From Stomorhina lunata (taxonomy: Eukaryota; Arthropoda; Insecta; Diptera; Rhiniidae): a stretch of 64,000 bases of DNA. The translations under genes and the position numbers were made by a program. Numbering within the stretch: the stretch's first letter is position 1; every line of letters starts with the position of its first letter. Under the pieces are notes generated by a model. The model saw nothing but the letters and a program-made list of their open reading frames with translations, did no database searches and had not been told where the DNA came from. The stretch lies in assembly GCA_933228675.1 (NCBI GenBank), contig OW121740.1:158122691-158186690 (forward strand), read 5' to 3'. Below, piece by piece: positions 12,965 through 25,172 of the stretch.

Positions 12965-15105
12965 TCTGTATAAAAATTTAGAATAATTTTAAAAAAATTT
13001 TTTTATAGAAAAATTTTCGTTAAAAAAATTTTTTTATAGAAAAATTTTCGTTAAAAAATTTTTTCTATAAAAAAATTTTCGTTAAAAAATTTTTTCTATA
13101 AAAAAATTTTCGTTAAAAAATTTTTTCTATTGAAAAATTTTCGTTAAAAAAGTTTTTCTATAGAAAAATTTTCGTTAAAAAATTTTTTCTATAGAAAAAT
13201 TTTCGTTAAAAAATTTTTTCAATCGAAAAATTTTCCTTTCTATAAAAAAATTTTCGTTAAAAAATTTTTTCTATTGAAAAATTTTCGTTAAAAAAGTTTT
13301 TCTATAGAAAAATTTTCGTTAAAAAATTTTTTCTATAGAAAAATTTTCGTTAAAAAATTTTTTCAATCGAAAAATTTTCCTTAACAAATTTTTTCTGTAG
13401 AAAAATTTTCGTTAAAAAATTTTTTCTATAGAAAAATTTTTTCTATACAAAAAATTTTCGTTAAAAAATTTTTTCTATAGAAAAATTTTCGTTAAAAAAT
13501 TTTTTCTATAGAAAAATTTTCGTTAAAAAATTTTTGCTATAGAAAAATTTTCGTTAAAAAATTTTTTCTATAGAAAAATTTTCGTTAAAATATTTTTTCT
13601 ATAGAAAAATTTTCGTTAAAAAATTTTTACTATAGAAAAATTTTCGTTAAAAAATGTTTTCTATAGAAAAATTTTCGTTAAAAAATTTTTTCTATGGAAA
13701 AATTTTCGTTAAAAAATTTTTTCTATAGAAAAATTTTCGTTAAAAAATTTTTTCTATAGAAAAATTTTCGTTAAAAAATTTTTTCTATAGAAAAATTTTC
13801 GTTAAAAAATTTTTTCTATAGAAAAACTTTCGTTAAAAAATTTTTTCTATAGAAAAATTTTCGTTAAAAAATTTTTTCTATAGAAAAATTTTCGTTAAAA
13901 AATTTTTTCTATAGAAAAATTTTCGTTAAAAAAATTTTTCTATAGAAAAATTTTCGTTAAAAAATTTTTTCTATAGAAAAATTTTCGTTAAAAAATTTTT
14001 TCTATAGAAAAATTTTCGTTAAAAAATTTTTTCTATAGAAAAATTTTCGTTAAAAAATTTTTTCTATAGAAAAATTTTCGTTAAAAAATTTTTTCTATAG
14101 AAAAATTTTCGTTAAAAAAATGTTTCTATAGAAAAATTTTCGTTAAAAAATTTTTTCTATAGAAAAATTTTCGTTAAAAAATAAAGAAATGATAAAACTG
14201 AAAAATGTTTGTGTGTTTCTGTTCGGATGATAATCTGCGCTTTATGTTGACATTTGTTGGACACAATAATAATAATTCGTATTTATTCAGTCCCTCAAAT
14301 TATACATAATGTGAGGTTTTCGCTCTGTCTAGAATTAGGGATAATCCTCCTGATGAGATGGTCTAACCAACCATCGAAACGCGTCGAGGAAAGGTTTCCC
14401 CACCAACATTTTTTGGTTTTATCAAAAAACTATTTATTACAATAATAAATAATTGTAATAAATTGGGATTCTTAGTGCAATACACTACAGTAAAACTTTT
14501 TAAAAAAATTTTTTCTATAGAAAAATTTTCGTTAAAAAATTTTTTCTATAGAAAAATTTTCGTTAAAAATTCTTTCTATAGAAAAATTTTCGTTAAAAAA
14601 TTTTTTCTATAAAAAAATTTTCGCTAAAAAATCTTTTCTATAGAAAAATTTTCGTTCAAAAATTTTTCTATGGAAAAAATTTCGTTAAAAAATTTTTTCT
14701 ATAGAAAAAATTTCGTTAAAAAATTTTTTCTATAGAAAAATTTTCGTTAAAAAATTTTTTCTATAGAAAAATTTTTTTCTATGGAAAAATTTTCATTAAA
14801 AAATTTTTTCTATAGAAAAATTTTCGTTAAAAAATTTTTTCGATAGAAAAATTTTCGTTAACAAATTTTTTCTATAGAAAAATTTTCGTTAAAAAATTTT
14901 TTCTATGGAAAAATTTTCGTTACAAAATGTTTTCTAAAGACAAATTTTTAAAAAATTTTTTCTATAGAAAAATTTTAGCTAAAAATTTTTTTCTATAGAC
15001 AAATTTTCGTTAAAAAATTTTTTCTATAGAAAAATTTTCGTTAAAAAGTTTTTTCTATAGAAAAGTTTTCTCTAAAAAATGTTGTATATAAAAATCTGTT
15101 ACCCC
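12965..15105. repeat. 31 bp minisatellite array (TTTTTTCTATAGAAAAATTTTCGTTA), interrupted
   Basis: Two blocks (12965-14182 and 14494-15105) of a 31 bp unit: ACTAT- or CTATAG-centred palindrome, then AAAAATTTTCGTTAAAAAA. Period was checked by CTATAG spacing (13754 to 13785). Inside the first block, a segment of about 142 bp with shared variants (CTATTG, AAGTTTTT, CAATCG) occurs twice, at about 13120 and 13262. The 14183-14493 interval is non-repetitive and splits an originally continuous array. Confidence 0.9.
14183..14493. other. Unique 311 bp segment inside the 31 bp array
   Basis: This stretch is less AT-rich than its surroundings, including AACCATCGAAACGCGTCGAG, and shares nothing with the repeat on either side. 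The array resumes with the same unit and orientation. It may be an inserted or captured fragment. I see no terminal inverted repeats or target duplication, and the 63-codon frame here is not recognised. Confidence 0.5.
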
Positions 15106-16120
15106 AATAAATTTTAATAGCCCATTGAAAAATTGTGTGGCTCCAAACGTGAAATTTACTATTTATCGAACATTTTTTTTTGAAAAATTGATTTTTCACA
15201 AATGGAAAATACAGAATTTTTACCTAAAATGTCGATTTGAATTTTTTAACAAATTGTGTAAATTTTTTAACAAATTGTGTAAATATATTATTCAAATGGC
15301 TTGTAATGCGACTCCAAATAATAATTTATGCGTTTGATTAAAATTTGCGTGTAGTAATCCTCATCTTCTCCCTGTCATGATCAAAAAGGCCTTCTGCCAG
15401 GCTCCAATAAAAACCTGTATTTCCTTCCAAACGCAGCCCCACAAAAAAGTATTGTTTAATATTTTTGTTGCCTCAGGTCAATTTGGCATTAAAAATTTTC
15501 GCATTTATTTCGTTTTAATTTTTTTTTGCTATTTTACTTCTGTGTTAGTGTGTTCTTGAAATTTTCTCTCGTTTTCAGCAAATAAAAATGAAAAAAAAAA
15601 CGGAAAATTTTCCCTTAAAAAAGTTTTAACATTTTTTTAAATGTTGTATTTTAAGTTGGTATTTAGGAGTTTTTATAGTCATTAAAACTTTTAAGTTTTT
15701 TTTTGCGTAAATTTTTTTCCCTACAAACCGTATTTAACTTTATTAAAAAGCAAGAATTTATTTAAAAAGTTAACAAAAGTAAATACTAGTTACTTAATAA
15801 CAGAACTGAATAGCTAGAAGAGAAGAAAAAAAACTTAATTTCTTTTATACTTTTTTTCCATAGAAAAAGCTGCTAAACGCATTAAATGTTTAATATATGG
15901 AGGGGAAATTAAGTAGAAAATGGTATTTAAATAAAGGTACATACATACATATACTTCCGATGAAAGATAATAGGAATTTGGAGGATTTAGGGAAATAAAA
16001 CAAAGTATTTATTAAAACATTGCCAAGGAATTTTATTAAAAATATAAATAATGAACAATTTTAAAATTAAATAGAAGAGCTTGAAACAAATTTCCTTGTC
16101 AATACAGAAATGTTTTTAAG
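15106..16120 (+). other. Intron sequence, no feature recognised
   Basis: AT-rich unique sequence with a short local duplication of AATTTTTTAACAAATTGTGT near 15240-15280. Two open frames of 60-70 codons show no recognisable family. Confidence 0.5.
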
Positions 16121-16124
16121 GACT

Positions 16125-19100
16125 TGAAAAATTTGAATGAAATTTTTCTTAGAGAAAAATCTTAATGAAATTATTCTTATCGATTTTTAATGCAATTACT
16201 TTAAAAAAAAAAATTAATGAAATTTTTCCTTAAGAAAAATTTTAATGAAATTTTTCTTCAAGAAAAAATATAATAAAATTTTTCTTATAGAACAATTTTT
16301 ATAAAATTTTACTTGTATAAAAAAATTGTTAAGAAGTTTTTCTTAAGAAAAATTTTTAAGAAATTTCTCTAATAGTAAAATTTTAATTAAATTTATCTTA
16401 TAGAAAAATTTTAAAGACATTTTTCTTATAGCAGAATTATAATACAATTTATCTTATAGAACAATTTTAGAGCAAATTTTTAAGAAATTTTTCTTATCGA
16501 AAAATTTTAATGAAATTTTTCTCATAGAAACATTTTAAATAAATTTTTTCTTGTAAAAAATGTTTAAGAAATTTTTCTTATACAAAGTTTTTAAGAAATT
16601 TTTCTTATAGAAAAAATGCTAATGAAACTTTTCTTATAGAACAATTTTAATGAAATTTTTCTTATAGAAAAATTTTAATTAAATTTTTCTTATAGAAAAA
16701 TTTTATTAAAATTTTTCTTATAGTCAAATTTTGAAAATATTTTTTCTTATAGTCACATTTTAAAAAAAATTTCTTATAGAAAAATTTTTAATAAATTTTT
16801 CTTATTGAAAAATTTTTAAGAAATTTTTCTTAAAGAAAAATTTTCAATAATTTTTCAAAAAATTTTTCTTATAGAAAAATTTTTAAGAAATTTTTCTTAT
16901 AAAAAAAATTTTAAGAAATTTTTCATATAGAAAAAATTTTAAGAGATTTTTCTTATAGACAAATTTTTAAGAAATTTTTCTTATAGAAAAATTTTTAGAA
17001 ATTTTTCTTATAGACAAATTTTTAAGAAATTTTTCTTACAGAAAAATTTTTAAGAAATTTTTCTTATAGACAAATTTTTAAGAAATTTTTTTTATAGAAT
17101 TTTTAAGAAATTTTTTTTATAGAATTTTTAAGAAATTTTTCTTAAAGAAACATTTTTATGAACTTTTTCTTATAGAAAATTTTTAAGAAATTTTTCTTAT
17201 AGAAAAATTTGTAAGAAGTTTTTTTATAGTTAAATTTTTCTTATAGCAAAATTTTGGTAAAATTTTTCTTATAAAAAATATTTTTAATATAAAATATTTT
17301 AATATTTTATAGAACAATTTTAGAGCAAATTTTTAAGAAATTTTTCTTATCGAAAAATTTTAATGAAATTTTTCTCATAGAAACATTTTAAATAAATTTT
17401 TTCTTGTAAAAAAATGTTTAAGAAATTTTTCTTATACAAAGTTTTTAAGAAATTTTTCTTATAGAAAAAATGCTAATGAAACTTTTCTTATAGAACAATT
17501 TTAATGAAATTTTTCTTATAGAAAAATTTTAATTAAATTTTTCTTATAGAAAAATTTTATTAAAATTTTTCTTATAGTCAAATTTTGAAAATATTTTTTC
17601 TTATAGTCACATTTTAAAAAAAATTTCTTATAGAAAAATTTTTAATAAATTTTTCTTATTGAAAAATTTTTAAGAAATTTTTCTTAAAGAAAAATTTTCA
17701 ATAATTTTTCAAAAAATTTTGCTTATAGAAAAATTTTTAAGAAATTTTTCTTATAAAAAAAATTTTAAGAAATTTTTCATATAGAAAAAATTTTAAGAGA
17801 TCTTTCTTATAGACAAATTTTTAAGAAATTTTTCTTATAGAAAAATTTTTAGAAATTTTTCTTATAGACAAATTTTTAAGAAATTTTTCTTATAGAAAAA
17901 TTTTTAAGAAATTTTTCTTATAGACAAATTTTTAAGAAATTTTTTTTATAGAATTTTTAAGAAATTTTTTTTATAGAATTTTTAAGAAATTTTTCTTAAA
18001 GAAACATTTTTATGAACTTTTTCTTAAAGAAAATTTTTAAGAAATTTTTCTTATAGAAAAATTTGTAAGAAGTTTTTTTTATAGTTAAATTTTTCTTATA
18101 GCAAAATTTTGGTAAAATTTTTCTTATAAAAAATATTTTTAAGAAATTTTTCTTAAACAAAAATTTTTAACTAATTTTTCTTACAGAAAAATTTTAAGAA
18201 ATTTTTCTTATAGAAACATTTTTATGAAATTTTTCTTATGCAAAACTTTTGAAGAAATTTTTTTTATAAAAATTTTGAAATTTTTCTTATACGACAATTT
18301 TTAAGAAATTTTTCTTTGTTTTTTAATATCGAAAAATTTTGGATAAAATTTTTCTTATAGAAAAATTTTTCGAAAAATTTTTCTTATCGTAAAATTTAAA
18401 TGAAATTTTTAAGAAATTTTTCTTATAAAAAATTTTTAAGAATTTTTTCTTATAAAATAAATTTTAAGAAATTTTTATAGAAAAATATTTAAGAAAATTT
18501 TCTTATAGAAAAATTTTTATAGAAATTTTTCTTAAAGAAAAATTTTTAAGAAATTTTTCTTATAGAAAAATTGTTAAGAAGTTTTTCTTATAGAAAAATT
18601 TTCAAGAAATTTTTCTTATAAAAACATTTTTAAGAAGTTTTTCTTAAAGAAAAATTTTTAAGAAAATTTTCTTATAGAAAAATTTTAAAGAAATTTTTTT
18701 TATGGAAAAATTTTTAAGAAGTTTTTTTTATAGCAAAATTTTGGTTAAAATTTTCTTACATAAAAACTTTGGTTAAATTTTTCTTATAGAAAAATTTTCA
18801 AGAAATTTTTCTTATAGAAAAATTTTCAAGAAATTTTTCTTATAAAAAAATTTTTAAAAAGTTTTTCTTATAGAAAAATTTTCAGAAAATTTCTTGAAAA
18901 TTTTTCTTTTCAAGAAATTTTGCATATAGACAAATTTTCAGGACATTTTTCTTATAGAAAAATTTTTAAGAAATTATTGTAGAAAATTTTCTAAGAAATT
19001 TTTCTTATAGAAAAATTTATAAAAAAAAACGTTTTCTTATAGATAAATTTTGAATAATTTTTTTACACAAATTTTCAAGAAATTTTTCTTATAGAAAAAT

Positions 19101-19797
19101 TTTCAATAAATTTTTCTAATAGAAAACTTTTGAAGTCATTTTTCTGATAGGAAAATTTTGTGGAAATGCTTCCTATCTAATAATTGTATTTCAAGAATTT
19201 TTTCTTATAGAAAAATTCTTAAGAATTTTTTCTTATAGAAAAATTCTTAAGAATTTTTTTTCTTATAGAAAAATTTTCAAGAATTTTTTCTTATAGAAAA
19301 AATTTCTAAAAATTTTTCTTATAGAAAAAATTTCCAAGAAATTTTTCTTATAGAAAAATTATCAAAAAATTTTTCTTTTAGAAAAATTTTCAAAAAATTT
19401 TTTTTATAGAAAAATTTTCAAAAAATTTTTCTTACAGATAAATTTTCAAGAAATTTTTCTTATAGAAAAATTTTCAAGAATTTTTTCTTATAGAAAAATT
19501 TTAAAGAATTTTTTCTTATAGAAAAATTTTCAAGAATTTTTTCTTATAGAAAAATTTTCAAGAAATTTTTCTAATAAAAAAATTTTCAAGAAATTTTTTT
19601 TAAAGAAAAATTTTCGAGAAATTTTTCTTATAGAAAATTTTTAAAGAAATTTTTTTTATTGAAAAATTTTTAATGAAATTTTTCTTATAAAAAATTTTTA
19701 AAAAATTGTTCATATAGAAACATTTTGATGAAATTTTTCTTATAGAAAAATTATGATACAATTTTCTTATAAAAAAATTGTGATGAAATTTTTCTTC
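16125..19797. repeat. Diverged 28 bp minisatellite array with an 853 bp internal duplication
   Basis: A long array of a degenerate unit of about 28 bp, AAATTTTTCTTATAGAAAAATTTTTAAG and variants. Units differ more from each other than in the other arrays, suggesting an older array. A long segment starting near 16461 (ACAATTTTAGAGCAAATTTT) recurs near 17314 with the same series of unit variants, an offset of 853 bp, showing a tandem segmental duplication of many units at once. The right third (19190-19600) is enriched for a CAAGAA variant. Confidence 0.88.
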
Positions 19798-21154
19798 GAC
19801 CTGAGTAATCGTAATATATTTGACTGATACTCAAAAATATCCTATATAACATATCCACTTTTATTTTGCACTATCATCATCATACAGTTGAGTTAGTTTC
19901 ATAAATTAAGTTACAGTCCGATTGCTGTGACAGTCATAACACTTTGGGGAGCAATACAACAGAAAACAATTCGTTTTACGCCAAAAAAAAAAAACAACGT
20001 ATTTAGCAGCAAAAAAGAGCCAACAAAAATCTAAAGAAAAATCCTTTGAATTTAAAATATTCCTTAAAATAAAGCTTGACATTTCGTTTATTTAACAGCC
20101 ATTCTTTATCACTGTGATAAATGACAGACCTCAAACGGAAAAGAGAAACAAACAAATAGATAGCAAAGATTCGCCAAAGAAACAAAGCAAATAAGACAAA
20201 CTTATACTCGTTTACTCACACTTTCAAAGTGAATTTGATCTTACATTTTTTCTCAACAACCATTAAAAGTTAACAACTTGAATTGGTTGGTCCTAAAAGG
20301 CAAACATTTGAAAATTTTTGAAATTTAATCTGTGTCACTGTCTGTGCCTGATTTGCATTTTTTTCTGTATAGAAATGTTTGTATTTTTTCCCTTGTTCGG
20401 CTGCCTTTGTGTTAACTTGTCTCCTTGTATCTGCCAAAATCGAAATTGATTTTGCTTTTATTTGCGCTTTTTACTTTGTTACAATTCCATACAAATCAAA
20501 TGTCCCGATATTTTTTCCTTTCGTTACGAGTATTAGATTTATAGCAATTACACAGTTACTTTTGTTTGAAATCACATTAATTGGGGATTGTTTTTTTCGC
20601 TGTTGCTACTTGTTTTTTTTTGTTCTATTCCCAGTTCTCAGGCATCATCACTCACTCATTCACTCGCTACCATCCATACACACCATCATCATCTACTCCT
20701 TTTAGCTTGGCTTTTGCTCCTGTCGTTGGTCTAAATTGTATTGAAAGCTGTTTTGTTGTTTCTAGTGCCAACGCCTGGCTTCCTCTTTGGTGTATTTCAA
20801 TTCAAGTTAACATACATATACTTTAGATATAGTGTACTTTTAAGTAAGAGTATGTTGTTACAAAAAGATAAATTTCAATTTTTCGAGAGATTTTGTTTTA
20901 GCTTTAAATTAAATTTAATGTATATTTGTTTACAATTTTTTTTATCTTAAGTTCATTGTAATTTACGGTGGGCGGGGAAGGTTTAAATGTTGCAAAAATA
21001 ATAATAATTAATAATATTAGCTAAATGATCGCTTACTTTTCTAATCAAACTAGTTAACAATTTATAATTGTTTTTTTTTAGAACGAATTTTTTTTTGGTT
21101 AGCGACCCTTTAATCTAGCTTCCATTAATATTGGTACTTCATTCACAAACCTAA
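19798..21154 (+). other. Intron sequence, no feature recognised
   Basis: Unique AT-rich sequence including short simple repeats (CATCATCA and CACTCATTCACTC near 20643-20700). The 108-codon frame at 20379-20705 is hydrophobic, T-rich in composition and unlike any family I know. I treat it as chance. Confidence 0.5.
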
Positions 21155-21445
21155 TTATATCCTTCAAAACTATATGTGTATAAATAGTATAATTACCCAG
21201 CAAAACTTTTTATTGCCAAGTAATGAGTTAAACAGCTAAACTAATGAACACGAACTACTTACACATTCACTGTTTAAGTCATTACATTAACATGGGGATG
21301 TCATTGGAGGCAAGTACTTACCAATTGCAGAAAAGTAATGACTTGGGTAAGCAATTGGAAAACAACAACAACAACTTTTTTTGTTGTTGTTTTATATAAA
21401 AAAAATATATTTTTAAACGGTAATATAAAATTTTTTTTTATAATT

Positions 21446-21518
21446 ACCCCATGGGGGCTCGAACCTAGACCCCTACGACTGCTAGGCGGAGACTCTTCCA
21501 CTGAGCTACTTCATATGT
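21446..21518 (-). pseudogene. tRNA-like sequence (Ala-AGC-like), degenerate
   Basis: Read on the minus strand it contains TAGCTCAGTGGAAGAG, which fits a polymerase III A box and D arm, CCTAGCAG, which resembles an anticodon loop with AGC, and GGTTCGAGCCC, which fits a B box. The anticodon stem and acceptor stem do not pair well, so this is more likely a tRNA-derived repeat or pseudogene than a working tRNA. It sits inside the 21196-22410 element. Confidence 0.5.
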
Positions 21519-22247
21519 AGAAAACTTAGCAGCTTATAATTAATATATACAATTTTTATTTTTAGATCCAAAATCATGTGACAATATCTTTGTTCTTCCC
21601 TGCTTTTTTTGCTTTGTTGTAATTTTTGGAAAAATATTTCTATACAATTTTTTGTAAATGTTTAATGCATTTAATAAACAATAAAGAAGTTATTTTTTTT
21701 AATTATTTTAAAATTTAAACAAATTAAATCTTCCCTTTGTATAAGTTTTTATACAACATTGACTCTTACTTACTTAAATGGCCTATATTTACAACCGGTT
21801 AAGGTCAAAGTCCGAGCATATTTTAGAATTCCATTGACTTCGATCCAATTTTATAGGCCAAGCTTTGAAAAATGTTCCTCTACTTGGTCTTTCCATCGAA
21901 GTTTCGGACTTCCTCTTCTAACATTAGGTGGTGGGACATTTTAATTCTAATTTTATCCTCTTCATAGTAATTGTTTTTTTCAAGAGAGGGTTACTAGCCC
22001 GTGGCCCTAACCCATTTTTATCTATGAGACAACTCTCCTACATTAAGGTGTTAAACTAGTTGGGCTAATTTAAGACCAATCAGAACCGTGTTTGGTATCT
22101 AACATCCCCTACATAATCAAAACTTTTATTTTTTCATTACCGTGAGTTAGTTTTCCAAAATTTTTTTACAGAAGGTAATATTTAAATTCTTAAAACTCAA
22201 AAATCATTTAAAAAACTCTTTAAATAAAAAAAAATTAAAAAAAATTG

Positions 22248-22310
22248 TTGGTCTTGGTGGGATTTGAACCGGGGCCATTCAGTTTAATTAACCATTTTAA
22301 TTACAAATAA
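22248..22310 (-). pseudogene. Second tRNA-like 3' fragment
   Basis: On the minus strand the sequence CCCCGGTTCAAATCCCACC resembles a tRNA T arm and B box. Upstream of it no convincing D arm is visible. It lies near the right end of the 21196-22410 element. Confidence 0.3.
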
Positions 22311-22860
22311 GTACTTCTGTAATAACTTATTAGTTATTCGGAGGGTATGTTGTAGTCTTTACAAGGAAACCAGTTACCAGAGTACTTGCCATTACCAAAG
22401 TTTTGCTGGGTAGGTATAATTAAAAACTTTTAAGTTTGTGCTGATATACTACATATGAAACGCATAAAAATATTGGTCTTAGAGCTTTTAAGTATACCGA
22501 TAGACTTAGAATCACTTCCTTAGTCGATTAAATGATGCCAGTCCGTCCGCCCGTCTTGATGGCTAGTTAAACCCCAAAGTAAACCTTGCAATCAAAGTAC
22601 AAAGATAATTTGATGAAATTTGATACATTGCTATTAAAAATGGCTAAAATCGGTTCATTATTTTTGGTGCCTCACATAGGTTTATTTTTCCGGAATTGAG
22701 ACTTTTGCCTCCAATTTTTGTATATTTTCATGTAAACAGAAATTACTGTATAAAGTTTCGTTAAAATCGGTCCATATTAGCCCATATATGCCAAACAAAC
22801 TCTTCTTTCAAACGTCACTAAAATGCTTGTAAAAAAACATTATCAAAGATTTCGAAACAC

Positions 22861-23084
22861 GTGGAAAATATCGAGATATTCGCAAAAAACTTCGAACTTG
22901 ATTTCATGTTTTGCATTTTTTACGATCTAACTCATTTCACAACGAATTACTAACAAGGCAGATAAACTAAAGAGGGCGTTTTGAAAAACGTCACCAAACT
23001 TCTTTACAAATATTCTTAGCCACACTGTTCTCTTATACGCGTCTCAATTAAAACTTTTCTCAATATTCGTTCATCGCCCTTATA
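22861..23084 (+). other. Intron sequence, no feature recognised
   Basis: Short unique stretch between the decayed helentron and the next array. Confidence 0.5.
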
Positions 23085-24213
23085 TATAGAAATTTTTGAT
23101 AATAAAATTTTTCTGTAGAAAATTTTATTATCAAAAATTTTTCTATAGAAAATTTTTTTTTGTCAAAAATTTTTCTATAGAAAATTTTTTTTATTTTAAA
23201 AATGTTTCTATATTTTTTTATCAAAAATTTTTCTATAAAAATTTTTCTATAAAATTTTTTTTATCTAAAATTTTTTTAACTAAAATTTTTTTAGAAATAT
23301 TTTTTCTAAAGACAATTTTTTATCAAAAATGTTTCTATAGAAAATGTTTTAAATCGATAAAATCTAAAAAATTTTAAATTCTAAAATTGTTTAATATTAG
23401 AATTTATTTCTGTTTTGAAAAATATTCCCAATATTTATTAATTTTTGCAAAAATAATAGTGTCGTGGCAACAATGTTCGAGATTATATTTCTTTGCTTTC
23501 CGAACCATGTATTTTGTTGCTATAAATTGGATTTTTTTTCTATAGAAAACTTTTTTATTAAATTTTTTTTTTATCAAAAATTTTTCTATAGAAATTTTTT
23601 TTATCAAAATTTCTCTATAAAAAATTTTTTTATTAAAAATTTTTCTATCGAAAATTTTTTATCAATAAATTGGTCTGTTACATTAATAAATAAATGTAAC
23701 AGATTTGGAATCAAATGCGAATAGTCTTTCTTTTTGAAAAATTTTTGTATCGAAAATTTTTTATCAAAAATTTTTCTATAGAAAACTTTTTTATTAAAAA
23801 TGTTTCTATATTTATTTATCAAAAATTTTTCTATAAAAATTTTTTAATTAAAATTTTTCTATACATTTTTTTTTATCAAAAATTTTTCTATAAAATTTTT
23901 TTTATCAAAAATTTTTCTATAAAAATTTGTTTATCAAAAATTTTTCTATAAATGTTTTTTATTAAATTTAAAATAAAGACAATTTTTTATCAAAAATTTT
24001 TCTATAGAAAATTTTTTGGAACGATAATATCTAAAAAATTTAAAATTCTAAAATTGTTTAATATTAGAATTTATTTCTGTTTTGAAAAATATTCCCAATA
24101 TTTATAAAAATATTCCCAATGTTTGCAAAATTAATAGTGTCGTGGCAACAATGTTCGAGATTATATTTCATTGCTCTCTCGAACCATGTATTTTGTTGCT
24201 ATAAATTGGATTT
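23085..24213. repeat. ATCAAAAATTTTTCTATAGAAAATTTT array with 679 bp duplication
   Basis: Irregular units of roughly 26-31 bp contain TATCAAAAATTTTTCTATAG. The array is embedded in a larger duplication: a unique block including GTGTCGTGGCAACAATGTTC occurs at 23459 and again at 24138 (offset 679 bp), in both cases preceded by AATTGTTTAATATTAGAATT. Short open frames on both strands are by-products of the repeat. Confidence 0.85.
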
Positions 24214-24914
24214 TGATTTGTTTCTTGCCTATTTTGTTTTTGTCTTTTCTTTAACAAAGCGGCACCAACCGACTCTGTTAACATCCAATTTCCAACTGAA
24301 TGATTTTAATACTCATTTTCAGGAGTTTTATTAATGATCGTGGTATTTACGAACATTAAAAAAAAATTCATCGGCTTCTGGTGGTATGGGTCTACTGTTT
24401 ATGAACATCTGACTCGAAACCTTTTGCGTTATGTAAATATTATTTTGTCCACTGTTAAAATGTTTTCAACTTAAATTTGCTCTTATTTATTCCAGTCATT
24501 TATTCATTCATTTATTCTCTGTTGTAATTCTAGGGATTTGCATAAAACTTTGTTACTAGAATATTGTTGTATTACTTTACATACTTCTCCGAAATTTATT
24601 TGTATTTTTGCCTTAACAAAAACCATTGAAATACAAAAAATCTCCTAGTATGGATTTAGTTAATGTTCTCCAACATCTAAAATGTAATTTAATTTTCAAC
24701 TGTTTTATGTTTTAGATTTTTTTGCTGTTGCCTGTACCATTAAAAAGCTGCTGCTATTCTCGTATTAAGTCTAAGTCTATTGTTTTACAAAATTTTAAGT
24801 TTAGTTGTTTTTTGCGTTTTTTTTTTGCTGTAATTTAATTTTTTGTGTTATCATGTTTCTTTCACTATCCACTCCCCCTCTCTAACCACATTATTTTTTT
24901 GTTTTTCTTTTCAG
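24214..24914 (+). other. 3' end of the upstream timeout intron
   Basis: AT-rich unique intron ending in a pyrimidine-rich tract (TTTTTTTGTTTTTCTTTTCAG) directly before the exon at 24915. The AG lies at 24913-24914. No earlier timeout exon was recognised from position 1 to here, so this intron is at least 24.9 kb. Confidence 0.8.
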
Positions 24915-25172
24915 GATTGGGCTCTACGCAGCGAAGAGCAGAGTCTTTTGATTGAACGTATTTTGGTTTTGATACGTAATGTTCTACAGGTTCCTGCAAA
25001 CCCCGAGGCGGAATGTCGTGCCGATAATGATGCCAGTGTTCATGATCAGGTTATTTGGGCCTTGCATCAATCCGGCATTTTGGATTTGGTATTGTTCATA
25101 ATTTCATCATCGGATGAGAATCAATTTCATTTGCATTGTTTGGAAATTGTTTGTCTGCTGTATCGCGAACAG
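24915..25172 (+). CDS. timeout: Timeout (TIMELESS orthologue), coding exon A
   Basis: Timeout/TIMELESS acts in the nucleus with TIPIN as part of the replication fork protection complex and supports chromosome cohesion and genome stability. This exon encodes 86 residues, starting DWALRSEEQSLLIERILVL and ending VCLLYREQ. The LIERILVLIRNVLQVPA block, the DNDASVHDQVIWALHQSGILD block and the LHCLEIVCLLYREQ block are, from memory of the family, hallmarks of the TIMELESS N-terminal helical-repeat domain, roughly 150 residues into the protein. The acceptor TTTTCAG and donor CAG|GTGAGT are strong, and both ends are phase 0. The circadian paralogue tim is much more diverged here, so timeout is preferred. 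It is a partial gene: upstream exons lie outside the window. Confidence 0.93.

Larger units (their letters stand above)
21196..22410. mobile_element. TA-flanked inverted-repeat element with tRNA-like segments
   Basis: The ends are CCCAGCAAAACTTT and its exact complement, extending imperfectly to about 30 bp. TA flanks both ends (21194-21195 and 22411-22412), consistent with Tc1/mariner-type insertion. The element interrupts DINE-1-like copy 2. Two internal stretches resemble tRNA sequence on the minus strand (21446-21518 and about 22248-22310). An internal AACAACAACAAC tract faces its complement at about 21361-21392. There is no transposase frame, so it is non-autonomous. Confidence 0.65.
21155..22860 (+). 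mobile_element. DINE-1-like helentron, copy 2, decayed and split
   Basis: The 5' hairpin region (TATATCCTTCAAAAC to about 21195) and the body (TAAGTTTGTGCTGATA onward, from about 22411) match copies 1, 3 and 4 but are separated by a 1215 bp TA-flanked element (21196-22410). A shortened GTCCGTCCGCCCGTC run lies at about 22540-22556. Homology fades after about 22860 and the usual 3' stem-loop is missing. This is the oldest-looking of the four copies. Confidence 0.65.

Noticed and set aside
20379..20950. Overlapping hydrophobic open frames of 69-108 codons
   Set aside because: T-rich intron sequence gives phenylalanine- and leucine-rich chance frames. No conserved motif or splice sites support them.
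24843..24914. Upstream in-frame extension of exon A (MCYHVSF...)
   Set aside because: The extension is a T-rich polypyrimidine tract ending in TTTTCAG, that is, intron. Homology starts exactly at DWALRSEE.
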